Part shown: piece after piece, positions 1 through 12,561 of the stretch | How positions within the stretch are numbered: position 1 is the first letter of the stretch | How the letters are laid out: each line of letters begins with the position of its first letter | NCBI GenBank assembly: GCA_022818135.1 | Contig: JAFMSR010000018.1 | Location: forward strand, 21,936,437 to 22,000,436 | DNA length: 64,000 bases | Direction: 5' to 3' | Source of the DNA: Saxidomus purpurata | Taxonomy: Eukaryota > Mollusca > Bivalvia > Venerida > Veneridae | Notes under the pieces: generated by a model | Seen by the model: the letters and a program-made list of their open reading frames with translations, nothing else | Databases searched by the model: none | What the model was told of the DNA's origin: nothing | Program-made: the position numbers and the translations under genes

Positions 1-1
1 A

Positions 2-82
2 TTCTTGAATTTTAAGGAATTATCACCATTTTGATAAAAATGCTAGATTACACGTGATACAATTTTAGGCTAGATTACACGG
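2..82 (+). repeat. Left arm of 81-bp perfect inverted repeat
   Basis: This stretch matches 5997-6077 in reverse complement at every base. It contains two copies of gctagattacacg and a CACGTG core (51-56). Confidence 0.9.
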
Positions 83-89
83 AACTGGA

Positions 90-425
90 TGTGCTAAACA
101 TTTGTGCAAAGTTATTTTCAAATTAATCAATGCATGTCAAAGTTATAGTCCGGATACGAATGTATGCATATATACAGGATTCCATTATCCTTCAAACTGT
201 AAGTGTGATCTTGACCGTTGAAGTAGGGACGTGGGTCTTGCACGCGACACATCATCCTGATGTACTTGATATTTGTGCCAAGTTATTCTAAAATCCTTCA
301 ATGCATGACAAAGTTACAGCCCGGACAGGAATGTATGCATATAATCAGGATTCCATTATAGTCAAGGCTGTTGAGCCTCAAAATAGGCTGAACCCGGACA
401 AAATTCATACAGAAATAAAACTTAT
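90..425 (+). repeat. Dispersed repeat, several internal copies
   Basis: Three related motifs follow each other: 'catttgtgc(a/c)aagttatt', 'aatgcatg(t/a)caaagttaca' and '(t/c)ccggacaggaatg'. The pattern occurs near 95-165 and again near 270-335. The segment 'gaccgttgaagtagggac...cttgcacgcgacac' at 212-250 is matched at 5571-5610. At 367-425 a segment reading 'cccggacaaaattcatacag' matches the region near 5510-5555 in reverse complement. This is a transposon-derived repeat, not a gene. A run of 'aagatggccgccaagatggc' follows at 507-527. Confidence 0.6.
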
Positions 426-3345
426 GTTTTCTGAAAGTTCAATATCTGTAGTATCCATAAACACAAAGTTCCCAAAAGTTCCCGCCTGGGAAACTCTACA
501 ATCCAAGATGGCCGCCAAGATGGCCGCCAAACTTTTGAAAAATACCCTATCACAAGCAAGTGCTTACAAGTATCGCATATTCTATCAGTGATGCTAACTA
601 TCACTACTATATCAAAATTTATGGGCATATCTCTTGTTCTGATATAGTTTCCATTTCTGTAAAATTATCAGGAATTTGTACTAAAAAATACCTATTTTTT
701 ACTCTTTTGCAAAATACTTATATTTTGTTTCCATTCTTTAAAATATTTATAGCAAAAATGCCTGTGAAAGGATATCATTTGTTTAACCAATTCTATATGT
801 GTAAATTTTGATATGTTTCGGAAAGTTCTGAAACTACTAAAACAACAGTGACTTGTACAAGAAGGTATACTGCGCAAGGTGGATGGGGACATGTTACAGG
901 CAGTTCAATAATTCAAACAACACATAACTTTTAATCGCATTGTCCCTAAACGTGTGTATAATTAATACCAAACTATTGAATTATGATTTACTTAATATAT
1001 GGAAAGTAGCAAATTTCCAATGTCAATGCATAGACTGTCTAGGCCATCGTAAATATCCAGAGTGGTTCTCTATGTACAAACAACCATTTGAAGATGTAAA
1101 TAGAACTTCAGAAAATAATTATTGTAAAATTCACTTAAAATAGTCTGATTGCTTTTAGTTTGTATTGGATTGTGCATAAGTCTTAGATATGAAACTGAAT
1201 TATTGAAAGAGTGACTGCCCTTTGTTACAAAGGGCTCGACCCGTTATGTATATAAATGTGCCAGAAATTTTAATTTCCAATATATGGTGAAAAAATATTA
1301 ATAGACACCTTACAACATTTACCGTGCCGTCAGAACGTCAAAAACGTCGACCATGTACAGTGTGACGTCATGCGTGAAAACGTCAAGGAAATAGACAAAA
1401 AATCGTCATTTCAACCGAAAATTTGAAGGTATTTCTCTACGTCGCCGACCACGTCATTTTCATCAGTTATGCTTTCAATTTAAAAACAAAACAAAACAAA
1501 AACAGATACCATCTGCAGTAAATTGCTCGTAGTGTCACTCTTAAACACGGGAAATTATAGAATGCGTATCATTTGCACAGCCATTTTTTACGTCGAATCG
1601 GCGCGTACAAAGTATATAAATTTCATTCGTGTGTTTAGATATTCTAAATGTCTTATATCGTAATTATTTTGACAGAAATAACATTTGGTCTTCAGCATGC
1701 ATGCAGGTATTTCTCAATCGTAACAAAATCTCGACACTAGATATCAGCGTCTTGTTGGAAAACTGTTTGAGTTTTAATATTCCCTCAGGCTACCCTTCTT
1801 TCAAAATATATTTTCGTCAGCCGTCGGGTCTACGAAGAATTAACTTAAAATGTTGCGTTACAATGGTGTCCTAATTGTATTCATGCCTGTTTCTTCTGAA
1901 AAAAAAAACACTTTAATTTTCCAAGTGTTTTCTTGATCAAAATTAATGTACATTTGCTTACGGGATATATTATAGTCTCTACGAATATGTTATAGGTGTT
2001 CTACGCATTTTCTTTAACATACGTTATATAAAAATGCGTGAAACTAATTTTCCATGTTATGTATTAACAGGGAGTTACGTTTTATTATGAAATGAACTGA
2101 TTATATACATATACTTGGCAATATTTATTAAAACCTAGTTTTTGGACTTGGCATTCAAGGCGTGATGATACTTTATTAATTCTCTATAACTTGACATAAC
2201 ACTTTATTTTTGTCGTTTTTCGTAAAATATGTAATTTTTAGCCATTTTTTTGGTTTTGTCAAATGTTTTGATTAATTCCCGGGCAGAGATGAAAATGTGC
2301 AGACTGAAGTAACTAATAATAACACACTATTTTAGGACGGTGATGTATGCGAAAGTACGCTTTTTGCAAATTTCAAATAAATATTGCATTTTATTTCATG
2401 CATATCCCAATTAATAAGGATAACCACATTCGTCTTCAATGTGGCAAATGTTTTTAATTGCAAATGCATGAGATTGTATCAGTTAGATATCCTGGTACGC
2501 AAATTTGAATTTTATTCGCTCGGATAATTTTTATTAGTGTAAAGTTATCACCAACTAAATTGGCAGGTAACAAAATAATTCTTTTTCCGCATGTCATTGC
2601 TAACATCGTTATGTAAATTCATAGTCTGCACTTTTTTTGAAAACCGCTCAAGCTTATTCGCTTGATTATTTTAAGTCTTATGATTCATGACAAACACGTT
2701 GAAAACATAAGTGAAACACGCTTTTATGCTATGGTTTGTGAAATACACAGTGAACATAATACTTGCATGATTCACCGAGTTTTCGATTAAGTTGAATCAC
2801 GACTTCAGGTGTGGTGTTTGCTTAATTTTATAAGAAATATGTTAGTTTGATTACGAAGATATCATCCGTGGCTTAATGAGTAGCTTTTGAACAGTCAGTC
2901 AAATCAAAGCAAACATTCAATTCAATTCATTTATTTAAAGTCGACTCAAAGTTGGCAGACTTTGAAATTCATTGATGTACGAATACAGAAGTGTATTGTT
3001 CCACCCGACTTTTAAATACACGTGTAAGAATGTTTTTGTTATCGACTTAGGGCCCCTGAGTATACATCAATGGTAAGCAACCTCCAGGCACTAGAATCAT
3101 CAGTGTCAATTCCTTTTCCTCACTCTTTTCACGATTATATAAAATAACATTCAGTATCCGATGATATTTATGTTTCTGAACACAATTCGTGCTGTTAACT
3201 AATAGCTATTTAATTCTATTAGAGGTTTGTATTCATGTCAAAATACATTTTGTTCACTATTCGTTTTTCACGTACATGTAAACAAATCAAAAGCATTCCT
3301 GCTAGACGTAGACGTTTTTCTTATCGCAAGCCATTTTAATATTTA
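426..3345. other. No gene recognised; short hairpin only
   Basis: This stretch is AT-rich and no reading frame looks like a known protein. A short hairpin, gccctttg / caaagggc, sits at 1217-1235. At 2918-2945 'tcaattcaattcatttattt' reads on the minus strand like the tail of a retroposon, which is a weak guess. Several acgtc motifs cluster at 1330-1450, including one tgacgtca at about 1362, without further support for a regulatory role. Confidence 0.4.
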
Positions 3346-3349
3346 TTCC

Positions 3350-3556
3350 GAAAAAAGATATCTCTCTAATTTCAAAGAGATATCTTTCGTTTTAATAATG
3401 ATATCTTTTTCACGTTGAGAGGTGTCCTTGTATCACAGACATATATCTCCTGTACAGAGACAGAGATATCTCTGTAAGTAGAAGAGATATCATTTCTTGG
3501 AAGATATCTTGTTACGCAATAGAGATATCTCTGGAACTGAAACAGATATCTCTTAA
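3350..3556. repeat. Cluster of AGATATCT palindromes
   Basis: About eight GATATC-centred palindromes (mostly AGATATCT, often extended to AGAGATATCTCT) occur within roughly 200 bp at irregular 20-30 bp spacing. The sequence between them is not repeated, so this is not an ordinary tandem repeat. No coding sequence overlaps it. Confidence 0.75.
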
Positions 3557-3564
3557 AGACGATC

Positions 3565-3995
3565 GCGGTTTTGATTTGATTTGAAGCAAATTTTATAAAG
3601 GTCCGTCCATAAGAGCAAATATGTTAGCTTGAATTTGTGGATGAGACCTCGGCATGTCTCCCATCATGCCTATACCTATCAAAAGTGTTTTTCTGTTTCC
3701 AAAATAGGAGAGATTTACCTGACTGCAATTTCCAGCCAGTATAGCCCAAGGTTGAATTTGATTGTTGCCAAAGAGTAGGCCAATCACGGCGACCAATGAG
3801 ATCTAAGTGTGATTGACCTAGTTCTCCCTAAATATTTTGATTTGAATTGAAAGAGATTTTATCAAGGTCCGTCCAAAAGCTAAATTTTTAGCTTATGTTT
3901 TCGATGAGACCCCGGCATGTCTCCCTTCATGCCTAAGAAAGTAGAATTTTGAAGCCGAAAAGAGGAGAGATTTACCTGATCGCGGTTTGATTTGT
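3565..3995 (+). repeat. Two-copy tandem repeat, about 265-bp unit
   Basis: Copy one (about 3568-3830) and copy two (about 3832-3995, shortened) share 'aaggtccgtcca', 'ggcatgtctccc', 'tcatgccta' and 'aggagagatttacctga' in the same order. The sequence 'gatcgcggtt' occurs at both outer edges. It is probably a dispersed repeat family. No protein is visible. Confidence 0.65.
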
Positions 3996-4074
3996 ATTAC
4001 GTCAGTGGCAATATACACATGGCCTCCCCTCCAACACCACCCTCCCACCCGAGACAACAGCTCATTTTTCTTAA

Positions 4075-4720
4075 TAAAAAGGCTGGTGACCTATCATTTT
4101 TAAATTAGTTTTCAATAAAGTGATGTTTGAACAATTCGTCTGCAAAAAATTAAGAAATTCTCATTGCTTGAACATTAAGAAAATAAACTTTGACAAATGA
4201 CTACAAATTTTACATTTTGTTTTTCAGAAACTAATTCTCTTTATATTTTTATTTCAGTTTGAATACATTTTGAAATCTCAATTCATGTAGTTTCGTGAAA
4301 CAGGATCAATTGCTTAACATTTTATATAAAAAACAATGGTGAGTTTCCAAATTTAGAGTTTTATGATTGATAAACATGAGATAGGGGTCATTTTCACTGC
4401 TTTCAGGGGTATACTTAAAAAAGTGTCCATTACTTATAAATAAGGCTGGTGACCTGCCTTTTTTATTTTATTTTCTGACTTATTAGGTATTACCCTAACA
4501 ACAAACCAAATTTCATAAAATTCTCATTGCTTGAAAAATATGATGAAACTGTAGCGAGCGTCTTTAAAAGACAAGAGATATAGTTCAAAAACTATTTGTG
4601 AGAGATCTTTCAAAGCAACAAACACATAATAACTGATCCCCGTACTTTATTTCGTACTCGAAATTGTTCGTCTAGGGTCAGTGCATAACCAGGCTGGTAA
4701 CATTGCCCAATCTGGCTCCC
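4075..4720 (+). repeat. Diverged direct repeats (aaggctggtgacct ... attctcattgcttga)
   Basis: The pair of motifs 'aaggctggtgacct' and 'attctcattgcttgaa' occurs at 4079-4175 and again at 4441-4538. A third, weaker 'ccaggctggtaacattgccc' occurs near 4689. No gene is recognised. Confidence 0.5.
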
Positions 4721-5449
4721 AAAAGCGTCTTCTTAAAAACTGAAAGCAGTTGTATTTATTGTCATACAGATTGTATTATATGACATAGACAAACAAATCA
4801 TATACTATGAGAAGTCAATATTACGATAAATCGCGAATGTGAATGGCTTGGTATTTCCACAGAGAGTTATGAAAGGTCTTAGAGATATACATAATGACAA
4901 TAGAGTGTGAATAAACTAATTTCACAAACAATACATAGCCACAGTCACCTGAAGTTTGGATCCCCACCCCCCATTATCCATCCCAGTAAATACAAGCAGT
5001 GAATATAAACAAATAAAAGAAACTACAATGGGTAACTGGAGATGTAGAAGAGGCTACTTTACAGGCTTACATCATATAGACAGTCAGATGGAAGATATGT
5101 ATTACCATTACTTAACAAACATGGCAGTCCAGTTTTGATGGACAAAGAAAATGTGAAATACTTAAAGACAAATTCGTTGGAAGAGCGCACATAGCAAATG
5201 AAAGATGATGAATTCATGGTAGAAATGTTCTCGTTTTTGACCTTTGACCTCTTCATTTGACATTGACCTTTGATTTAACTACCAGATTCATAAGCGTATG
5301 CGTTCATCAAATAATGATGGACATACCTGTAAAATAATTTGAAAATCGATTGAATGGTTACAGAGTTATGTGGGTATTCCAGAAATTCTCATTGAAATTA
5401 TCAAAAAATGCAGAAAATGCCTCAACAATCATTTTCTCGACCTGAAATC

Positions 5450-5757
5450 TTCGGGAACTTTATGATTCGTGCCTAAGCAAGCCATTTCCAGCCTGCATGC
5501 AAAAAATAATTTCTGTATGAATTTTGTCCGGGTCAAAAGTTCAACAGCCTGGACTATTACCTTCAAACCCTTGACCTTTGAGGTAGGGACATAGTTCTTG
5601 CACGCGACACGTCGTCTGAACATTTGTGCCAAGTTATTTCAAAAGCTTTCAATTAATGACAAAGTTACAGCCCGGACATGAAGAAATGTAAGGCAGGATA
5701 TACAGACGGACAGACAGACGGTGCGATTTTAATATGCCACCCTTCGGGAGCATAAAA
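5450..5757 (+). repeat. Bivalve-type dispersed repeat with 'cacccttcgggagcataaaa' tail
   Basis: This matches the copy at 200-425 in parts and ends in 'cagacggacagacagacggt' followed by 'gcgattttaatatgccaccc' and 'ttcgggagcataaaaaga'. I recognise this tail as a very common repeat end in bivalve genomic sequence, from memory and not from a search. It has no coding capacity. Confidence 0.6.
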
Positions 5758-5996
5758 AGATGATATCTATCAACCAAGATGAAAAAACGTTAAAACAGCA
5801 GTTTAATCTATTATTACCTGGAAGTTGAACTGCCTAAACAATTACAAATTGTCTATCTAAAATTGAATTTAGATTAAATGAATACATAAAATAACCACGA
5901 GTCTTACAAATACATATGTTACACCAGGTTATTATTAGCACAGAATATCGGAAAAGGTACACCATAATTTCATGCGTGTAGTGTATCATACCAGCG

Positions 5997-6077
5997 CCGT
6001 GTAATCTAGCCTAAAATTGTATCACGTGTAATCTAGCATTTTTATCAAAATGGTGATAATTCCTTAAAATTCAAGAA
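5997..6077 (-). repeat. Right arm of 81-bp perfect inverted repeat
   Basis: This is the exact reverse complement of 2-82. Because it lies inside the window, its outer flank (6078 onward, 'atgaaatctgctc') can be compared with the left flank once upstream sequence is available. Confidence 0.9.
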
Positions 6078-7546
6078 ATGAAATCTGCTCACACTCATAC
6101 GATGTAACAATAATATCTAGCATTTATTTTGGCTAAAAAACACGTCACATGGTAAGTTTTTATGCCTTTGTTTGGAAAAATACTAGATAGTCCGTGAAAT
6201 TTAGCCCAACAAAATTCTTTTCCACGATTACATTTGAATGCATTCCAAACAATCTATGCATACTTCAGCGGAGGGAAAGGAACCAAAACACGCGGAATTT
6301 TAATGGCCAGGGTATAGGATATGTCTTGAACATCATCAATATGTGTGGATAGTAATATGAACGAAAAAGTACGAAAATCAGGCACTTACCGGTGTTTATC
6401 ATCCGCCATTGTCCGTGAAATCTATCAAAACAAAGTCACGTGATTCCCCACAGTGTTCTAGTTCTATGTAAATTCTTAAAGTTGTTAATTTTGGCTTGTT
6501 TTTGTTTTATTTTTATGGGATTTAGGTCTCAGACGGAAAGGTATCGGAAAAGTCCTGTTTCTGAGCCTTAATTCCTTTGGAAAAAGCAGACGTAAACATA
6601 AGCAAATCATACCGAGGCCACTGGGTCATTTGAAAACATATAAAAAATAAATAAAAGTGGCAATTTTCACAACTGAAATGCAACAGTAATCTACTTCAAT
6701 ATACATTCAGCGAATCTGTAAGTTCTTTCCAAGTTTTACGTAGAATAATGTGAAAAATCAGTTGTTTTTCTTGTTCTCACAACGTATAGCTGAACTTGAT
6801 TTAGCATTTTTTATATTTTCGGATAGTGAAATATTTAATCGAGTAATTTCATTTACAGTGCAGGACAGCCCAGTGGCTCTATGTTAAAATTTTAGCTAAA
6901 CTTTGTAACAAAATATTGATGTGTTGAAGTCTCTACAGCATGATAAAGCCATTGCATAAATATGCAGATGGTGGCTATAGTAAGGTATTCCTTGTAGTCT
7001 ATATATGTACAAAATAGACAGAAATGTGAAATAATATTAATTTTTCAAGCTTTAAGATAATGATAATAATAAAAACATCTTTATTTATTCACACACGCAC
7101 CCACACACGCACGCATACTCACACACTAACGTGCACGCACACATAACCTCCCTCATAACGTAGGAATAACACATCCATAAAAATTATCAAACATATCATA
7201 AAAAAAAAAAAACAAAAAAAAAAACAAACAAACATAATATTTGTAAAGAAGCTTGTTTCTTCTGTGCTTTTTTTTTGTGTAACAGTCACTCTATTGACAA
7301 TACACATCATGAATTTTTTTTCAATTATCAACACTTACAAAATATAACCTAATAGATATCAAAGTATTTGACGTAAGGTTGCCATATAATGTGAACATTT
7401 TAAGACATACAATCAGTACTTAAAATATATATTATAACACTAATGAACCAAAAATTAATAACAACAATCATCAACAATTCATGTTACTGTAAACGAAGTC
7501 CTTAAATATCTATAATTCAAACTGTTTTTGCCACTCTTGAGATCAT
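6078..7546. other. No gene recognised; CA/CG-rich simple repeat at 7090-7143
   Basis: The stretch is AT-rich without a credible exon. A degenerate 'cacacacgcacccacacacg' run covers about 7090-7143. A/T homopolymer tracts lie around 7200-7330. Confidence 0.4.
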
Positions 7547-7770
7547 TCAGTTAGATTTAAAGTCATGCAACAAAAACTTCTTGTATTTTTGCTTAAAAAT
7601 GTGTATGTTTTTGGATAATTTTATATCTAAAGGTATTTTATTCCATATGTTAACGTATCTTTATAGTGTTTTGTCTTAGGTATTGATGTTTTTCCTTCTT
7701 TTTCATCAACTTGTTTTGCTAACCGATCCGTCGTTCTAAAATAGCAGGGTGTGCGAAACCGGGTCGGGGT
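7547..7770 (-). pseudogene. Non-LTR retrotransposon (LINE) C-terminal remnant, frameshifted
   Basis: On the minus strand the stretch from about 7654 to the TGA at 7547-7549 reads VNIWNKIPLDIKLSKN followed by IHIFKQKYKKFLLHDFKSN. This resembles the extreme C-terminus of LINE reverse-transcriptase polyproteins, which typically has a 'WN.IP..I....s...FK.k.k..L' motif. Just upstream, in another frame (about 7665-7745), is RTTDRLAKQVDEKEGKTSIP, which fits the preceding variable part. One frameshift near 7660 separates the two. Only the tail of the element survives. A similar tail is seen at 57346. Confidence 0.6.
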
Positions 7771-10700
7771 GTGTGAAACAGCATGGTATCATAAAAATAG
7801 AAAACTGCCCGCAGAATTTTTATTTTTGAAATAAACATATTGTTGTCTTAATTCATTTTCTTAGTTTGATCATTTTCTATCCATCTACATGTACATCAAT
7901 TTTGAAGCAGAATTTGAGAAAAAAATGATTTTCATCTTTTTTTTATCAGTATCCATTTTTCACAGTGCGTTCTTAATGCGTGACTGAAGTGGCCTGAAAC
8001 CTATCAGCGACCTATTACAAGTTGAAAACTGTCTTTAAACCGCTCACTTTTCACTCAGCAACTCTCAAGTTCCTCGTTTGTTTACAGTTAGAATGTTGTT
8101 GTGCCCACGCCGCCATTTTTAAACTGTCTGTGTTTTACTTGGAAATTTTTGCGTGTGTCTTTGCAAAGATTTTGTTTGATAGGTAATATCATAACATCAA
8201 ACAATAAAACATTCATAAATAGTCTCATAAAGGTAATAATAAACTTAAGCTATATTTTTTACGTTTTTATCTTTTTTGTCCTTTGAAATGTAGAACTATT
8301 TTTCGATGCACATGTAGAAATTTGAAATCACTTTCTTTTACAAATACCGTATTTCTTCTATTTTGGGCCTCTAAAAATGTAAAAAAATATTATATGAAGA
8401 TTTTGCATGATAAATAGAGTATTAGTCAACTGTCTTTTGACAACAGGTGCTATCAGGTTCGGCAGATACGGTCGGAAACTCGCCTTTTCCAACCGCATCT
8501 ACCTCACCTGATATCACATGTTATCAAAAGACAGTAGGCTAAGCCTAATATTCTCTATTACTATCCTACATCCTGGATACTTGTATCTTTCATTGTACGT
8601 AACATAGTTAACTATTTCTTGTATATGTTCTATACTGTGCTATATTGGTCCTACGGAGGAGTCGTTAACGTAAGTTTAAACTTTTTTTAATATTATTGTT
8701 TTAACATAAAGTTCCCAGGGTGTTCAGATCTTTTTTATTTTGTTGACAATCTCCACCACAGTATACATTTGACTGACTGTCCCTGGGGAGGAATATAGCT
8801 ACAGGTACCTACTTTGATAAGACCCCACATATCATCAAACTCACTTATTCATATAGTTCAAAACTTCATCAACCACTTTGTAAATATTGTATATAAAACT
8901 TACTTAATTGTGCAGCTGGCTGTGAATGTATGCGCTATTGTAAAAGAGGAGCACCTCCACAAAGGTGAGACACCCTTATAATTACTATCAAATGTGTCTC
9001 GACACATAGAAGGTACCTTGGTGATTTATTATAGCTAAAGCAAAGGCTAAATTTATTTAACTTCCTAATATAATAGATTGTTAGAAGATAGGAGAATTAC
9101 TCTTGGAACTTCAATCAGGCTAATAGCGACCCTGTGAATTGCTTTTTAACGTAAGACATTTTATAATTATTTACTCTATCTGACCTTCAAATGTCGTTTT
9201 TTTTAATACATTTCGTTAAATAATAAAAAAGATATTACTATAAATCATTAGTTAAGTAATAATTTAAGTCACTTACATAAAAAAACTTATGTACTACATG
9301 TACAACAATATAAAATGAGTTTTTCTATTTTACTCTCTGAGAGTTTTGAAAACAATTCATTATTAGGCAGGTCCTCCCCTTGCTTGGAGAGTATGCCTCA
9401 AAGGTGAAAATGTAAACAAACGTTTACTACAGACGACATTGATAGTGACGTAATTTATAGAGTTCGATATCTATCATAACTCAGTACATAAGATACATGT
9501 CGGAATCTCTAAACTTACAACATTTCGTTTAAAGCTTATAGAACAGAAGCGAGGTGTACAAAATGTATTATACCAAGTTCAGGTCCCATCACTATTATCT
9601 TTAAAATTGCTGCTTAAACCCATCCAAAACATTCAGGTGAAGCATTTAAAACAATCAACAATAATTTGTGAAGAGTAACAGATCAACATCAGTCATATTA
9701 AATCCATAATATGTATTATACAATAACATCTATTCAATAACAGGAAAATTTGGTATACTATTCCTTGATGTTTGGTAACCTCAACATACATGTAAAACAC
9801 CAATATACTTGTATCACATATCATGTCACATTAAATATACTAAAAGATGGTGTTCATGTGCTTGAATAGTTTAAACATACATGTAACAAGTAATAATTAC
9901 ATTAACACTAGTTAACGTAATAACAACAAGCATGAATAGGTATCTGATTCAACAACTTTGTCAACATTCTAAATGATATTCCCATGTCACATGAACTTGA
10001 CAATTCTCCCCTACTCCTTAATAAATAAGCTTACTGCAAGTCAAAATATTATGTGGCAAATACATATGTAGTTATAATACAGCCATGACAAATTCAGAAT
10101 GTCATTCGTCTGATATTTGGTAAAGACAAGACAAGACAAGACAACTCTTTATTAGTATAATCAGGTTACACATGAACATTTTCAATTAATGCATGGGTAA
10201 CAACAAGATCAAATTTTTCTCAATAGTACAAAGTGTGGTGGACAAAAAATAATTATTTTGATGGTATTAACCAATGTTATAGGTGTTGCAATTTTATGAT
10301 CCGGTTTCTAAATACTGTTTACTTCCTGTACCATTTAACACTATTGTGGATTTCTTTATGCATTACTAGATGTGCTATATCCGATTTTATATAATATGTT
10401 TCGACCTCTCCTAACATGATACTTTGTATTAATGCCTTGAAGCAATAATTTTCAGTGTAAGTCTTTTCTTAGAAGTAATGTTTCCAATACCGTCTTCCTC
10501 TCATGATATTACACGTTCTGTATATGATCTATATAGTGTATATAATTAATCTCTTTGGTAATCATTGCCATGCATTCATTATACTAGTAGTCATTCGTTT
10601 TCAATGTTCCGTTTAGAACATTATGTACTCAACACTTTGTTATTTTTTTGATGGGTCCGGTATTGGAAAATTTTCAGACATCCTTAAAATAATTACAGCA

Positions 10701-11211
10701 TTTTATTAGCATGCTAATGAATACATTTCTATGCAATTTTCCTTATTGATAATACCAGTTTTCTGTGTACAATGTCATGAAAATAAACATACCTAGTTAT
10801 AACTTTTACAAATTAATTTTCATCCACTTTGGGACTAGTTTTTCTTTATAGGCCTTAAGTTTGTAATACTGTATCACATGAACATCAGTTGTAGATTTTG
10901 ACATTGTCATCACGCAGCTTTGACTGAATAAGAAATGGACCTATGTATGTTGTTTGTAACTTTGTACATACAAACTATTTTCTTTTGACATCTAGGTACA
11001 ACGAACGATTATGTATAATAAAACCAATTATAATTGGATTGTACGCATTACACAAAAAAGGAAAAGTTAAAATCGATTTTCTCGTGCATGCACGGACCAG
11101 TATAATCCGTGTTTATAAAATCAAACCTTTCAGTCTGATTTTATAGACTTTGTTGTCAATAAGAAAAAGACGTTGAAATTTTTTTAATTAAGTTTTTTCT
11201 TTCTTTTTGAT
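7771..11211. other. No gene recognised; foldback at 8413-8559 and ACAAG microsatellite at 10122-10143
   Basis: This is an AT-rich intergenic-looking stretch. No frame resembles a known protein and no convincing exon with splice sites is visible. The only structures are the foldback listed separately and a short (acaag)n run at about 10122-10143. The run sits next to 'aactctttattagtataatcagg', which could be a retroposon 3' end on the minus strand. Confidence 0.4.
8413..8559. mobile_element. 147-bp foldback (MITE-like) element
   Basis: The left arm 'aatagagtattagtcaactg' and following 'tcttttgacaacaggtg' pair with the right arm 'cacatgttatcaaaagacag' and 'taatattctctatt'. The loop contains 'ggttcggcagatacggtcgg'. 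This is an imperfect inverted repeat with no coding capacity. No clear target-site duplication can be read. Confidence 0.65.
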
Positions 11212-11851
11212 ATGCCTAGAATTCCACCGAATTTACGAGAACGTGTCATCGGCATGCTTAATGCTGGTATGGTGACGAATGAGGTTGCTAGGGTTGTTGG
11301 CAGTTCTAACCGTGCTATTCGGAAACCTTAGGCAACGTTTTCAAGTAACAGGACATACGGAAGTTTTACCACGTAGTAGACGTCCGCCTGTGGTCAAGAC
11401 CGCTATATCATGAAAACACACATACGCAATCGTTTTCAAACTGCCACTGTCACTGCCACGGTACGTTACACCCGAATATCTGCCCAAACTGTGCGCAATC
11501 GTCTGCGCGAGGGTGGTCTACGTCGTCCTTACGTTGGCTGTGTATTGACGCGACGTCACCGCGTAAATCATGTTAATTGGGCACCTACACACCATCGCTG
11601 GATAAGGCAACAATGGAATAGCGTGTTTTCCATTCATCGAAGTGATGGCAGGGACCAAAGACCTGTGGGATAATTTGGACCAGCGCGTTAGACGTCGCCC
11701 TATTCCACCGTCGAACATCAATGAACATACACAAGCCTTAATCCATGAATGGAACAACATTACACAGGCCGAAATCAACACACTTGTCGGTTCTACGCGC
11801 CAACGATGCCAGGCAATACTCGATGCTCAAGGTGGCCATACCTGGTATTAA
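11212..11851 (+). pseudogene. Tc1/mariner-type transposase, internally deleted and frameshifted
   Basis: The reading starts at ATG 11212 with MPRIPPNLRERVIGML, the N-terminal helix-turn-helix typical of Tc1-like transposases. After a +1 frameshift near 11323 it continues LRQRFQVTGHTEVLPRSRRP, the linker and GRPR-like region. From 11410, in a third frame, come KTHIRNRFQTATVTATVRYT and ISAQTVRNRLREGGLRRPYV, the second HTH. The following 'HRWIRQQWNSVFS' should lead into the catalytic 'SDESRF' block, but the sequence skips to 'IHRSDGR' and then, from about 11650, to DLWDNLDQRVRRRPIPPSN and the normal C-terminus ending GGHTWY. The first catalytic Asp and most of the DDE core are missing, so no active enzyme can be encoded. 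A full-length member is about 340 residues. I could not identify terminal inverted repeats. Confidence 0.9.
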
Positions 11852-12561
11852 TGTGTGATTTGGTCTACGACCCCTACCACATTTAATTAACTTTCATCAG
11901 TTTTCCGTAAACGTAGAGCAGTAAAATTTTACACACAAATTCACATTGAAATACTCTTGGAATACATGTAAAAATAATCTAACCATTCATTTTTACGTAC
12001 ATCTGCACTTAAACACAGCGGAAGTTACTAATTTTGTTCAGCATATATCTTGCTCTCTGATAAGAAATTGGTCTCTTGGAATAAAATTGTAAAGTACATA
12101 TCCATATCAGTATATTTGGATTTATATAAATTCAACATGAAACCTGGCTTTATTATCAAATAACCCAACTAGAAATAAGCTCATTATGTCTTCTCTAGTT
12201 TGTTTGTCTCTTTTAAAAAGAGCTTTGTCACACAGCTTTTTTAAAACATCATCAATAACCTTGCACTTACATGATGGATTAAGACCTTATTTTTGGTTTT
12301 TAGCCCAACAAAATGGACTCTGTGTTGCCTAAATGCAAAGATAACTTGTCTGCATTATTATTATTGAGCAATTTAGAAACAAAAGCTCGGGAATCGCAAG
12401 AAGAACGAACATTTACTGCAGTCAGCAGTTCGAAAATAATTGCTAAATTTTTTGTATGAAAAACAAAATAAAGGTCAAAAATTATTTTTCGTCAAGTGCA
12501 GGGTTTATTAATAGCCCGTGGTATGTTCTCAATGTGTCTGTTTCAAAAATGTCTAATCATT
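11852..12561. other. No gene recognised
   Basis: AT-rich sequence lies between the Tc1 remnant and the assembly gap. I see no repeat or exon in it. Confidence 0.4.

Larger units (their letters stand above)
1..6077. mobile_element. Candidate 6-kb element bounded by 81-bp perfect terminal inverted repeats
   Basis: The first 81 complete bases of the window (2-82) recur as an exact reverse complement at 5997-6077. Identity stops at the outer ends: base 1 and base 78 of the 6000s no longer pair. That is the geometry of a DNA transposon or a large foldback element. Each inverted repeat contains the 13-mer gctagattacacg in two near copies. Inside are paired, mostly inverted copies of a dispersed repeat (around 90-425 and 5450-5735). 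No transposase or other credible reading frame of useful length is present, so if it is an element it is non-autonomous or badly decayed. The left flank is outside the window, so a target-site duplication cannot be tested. The alternative is two independent inserts of a short repeat in opposite orientation. Confidence 0.45.
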
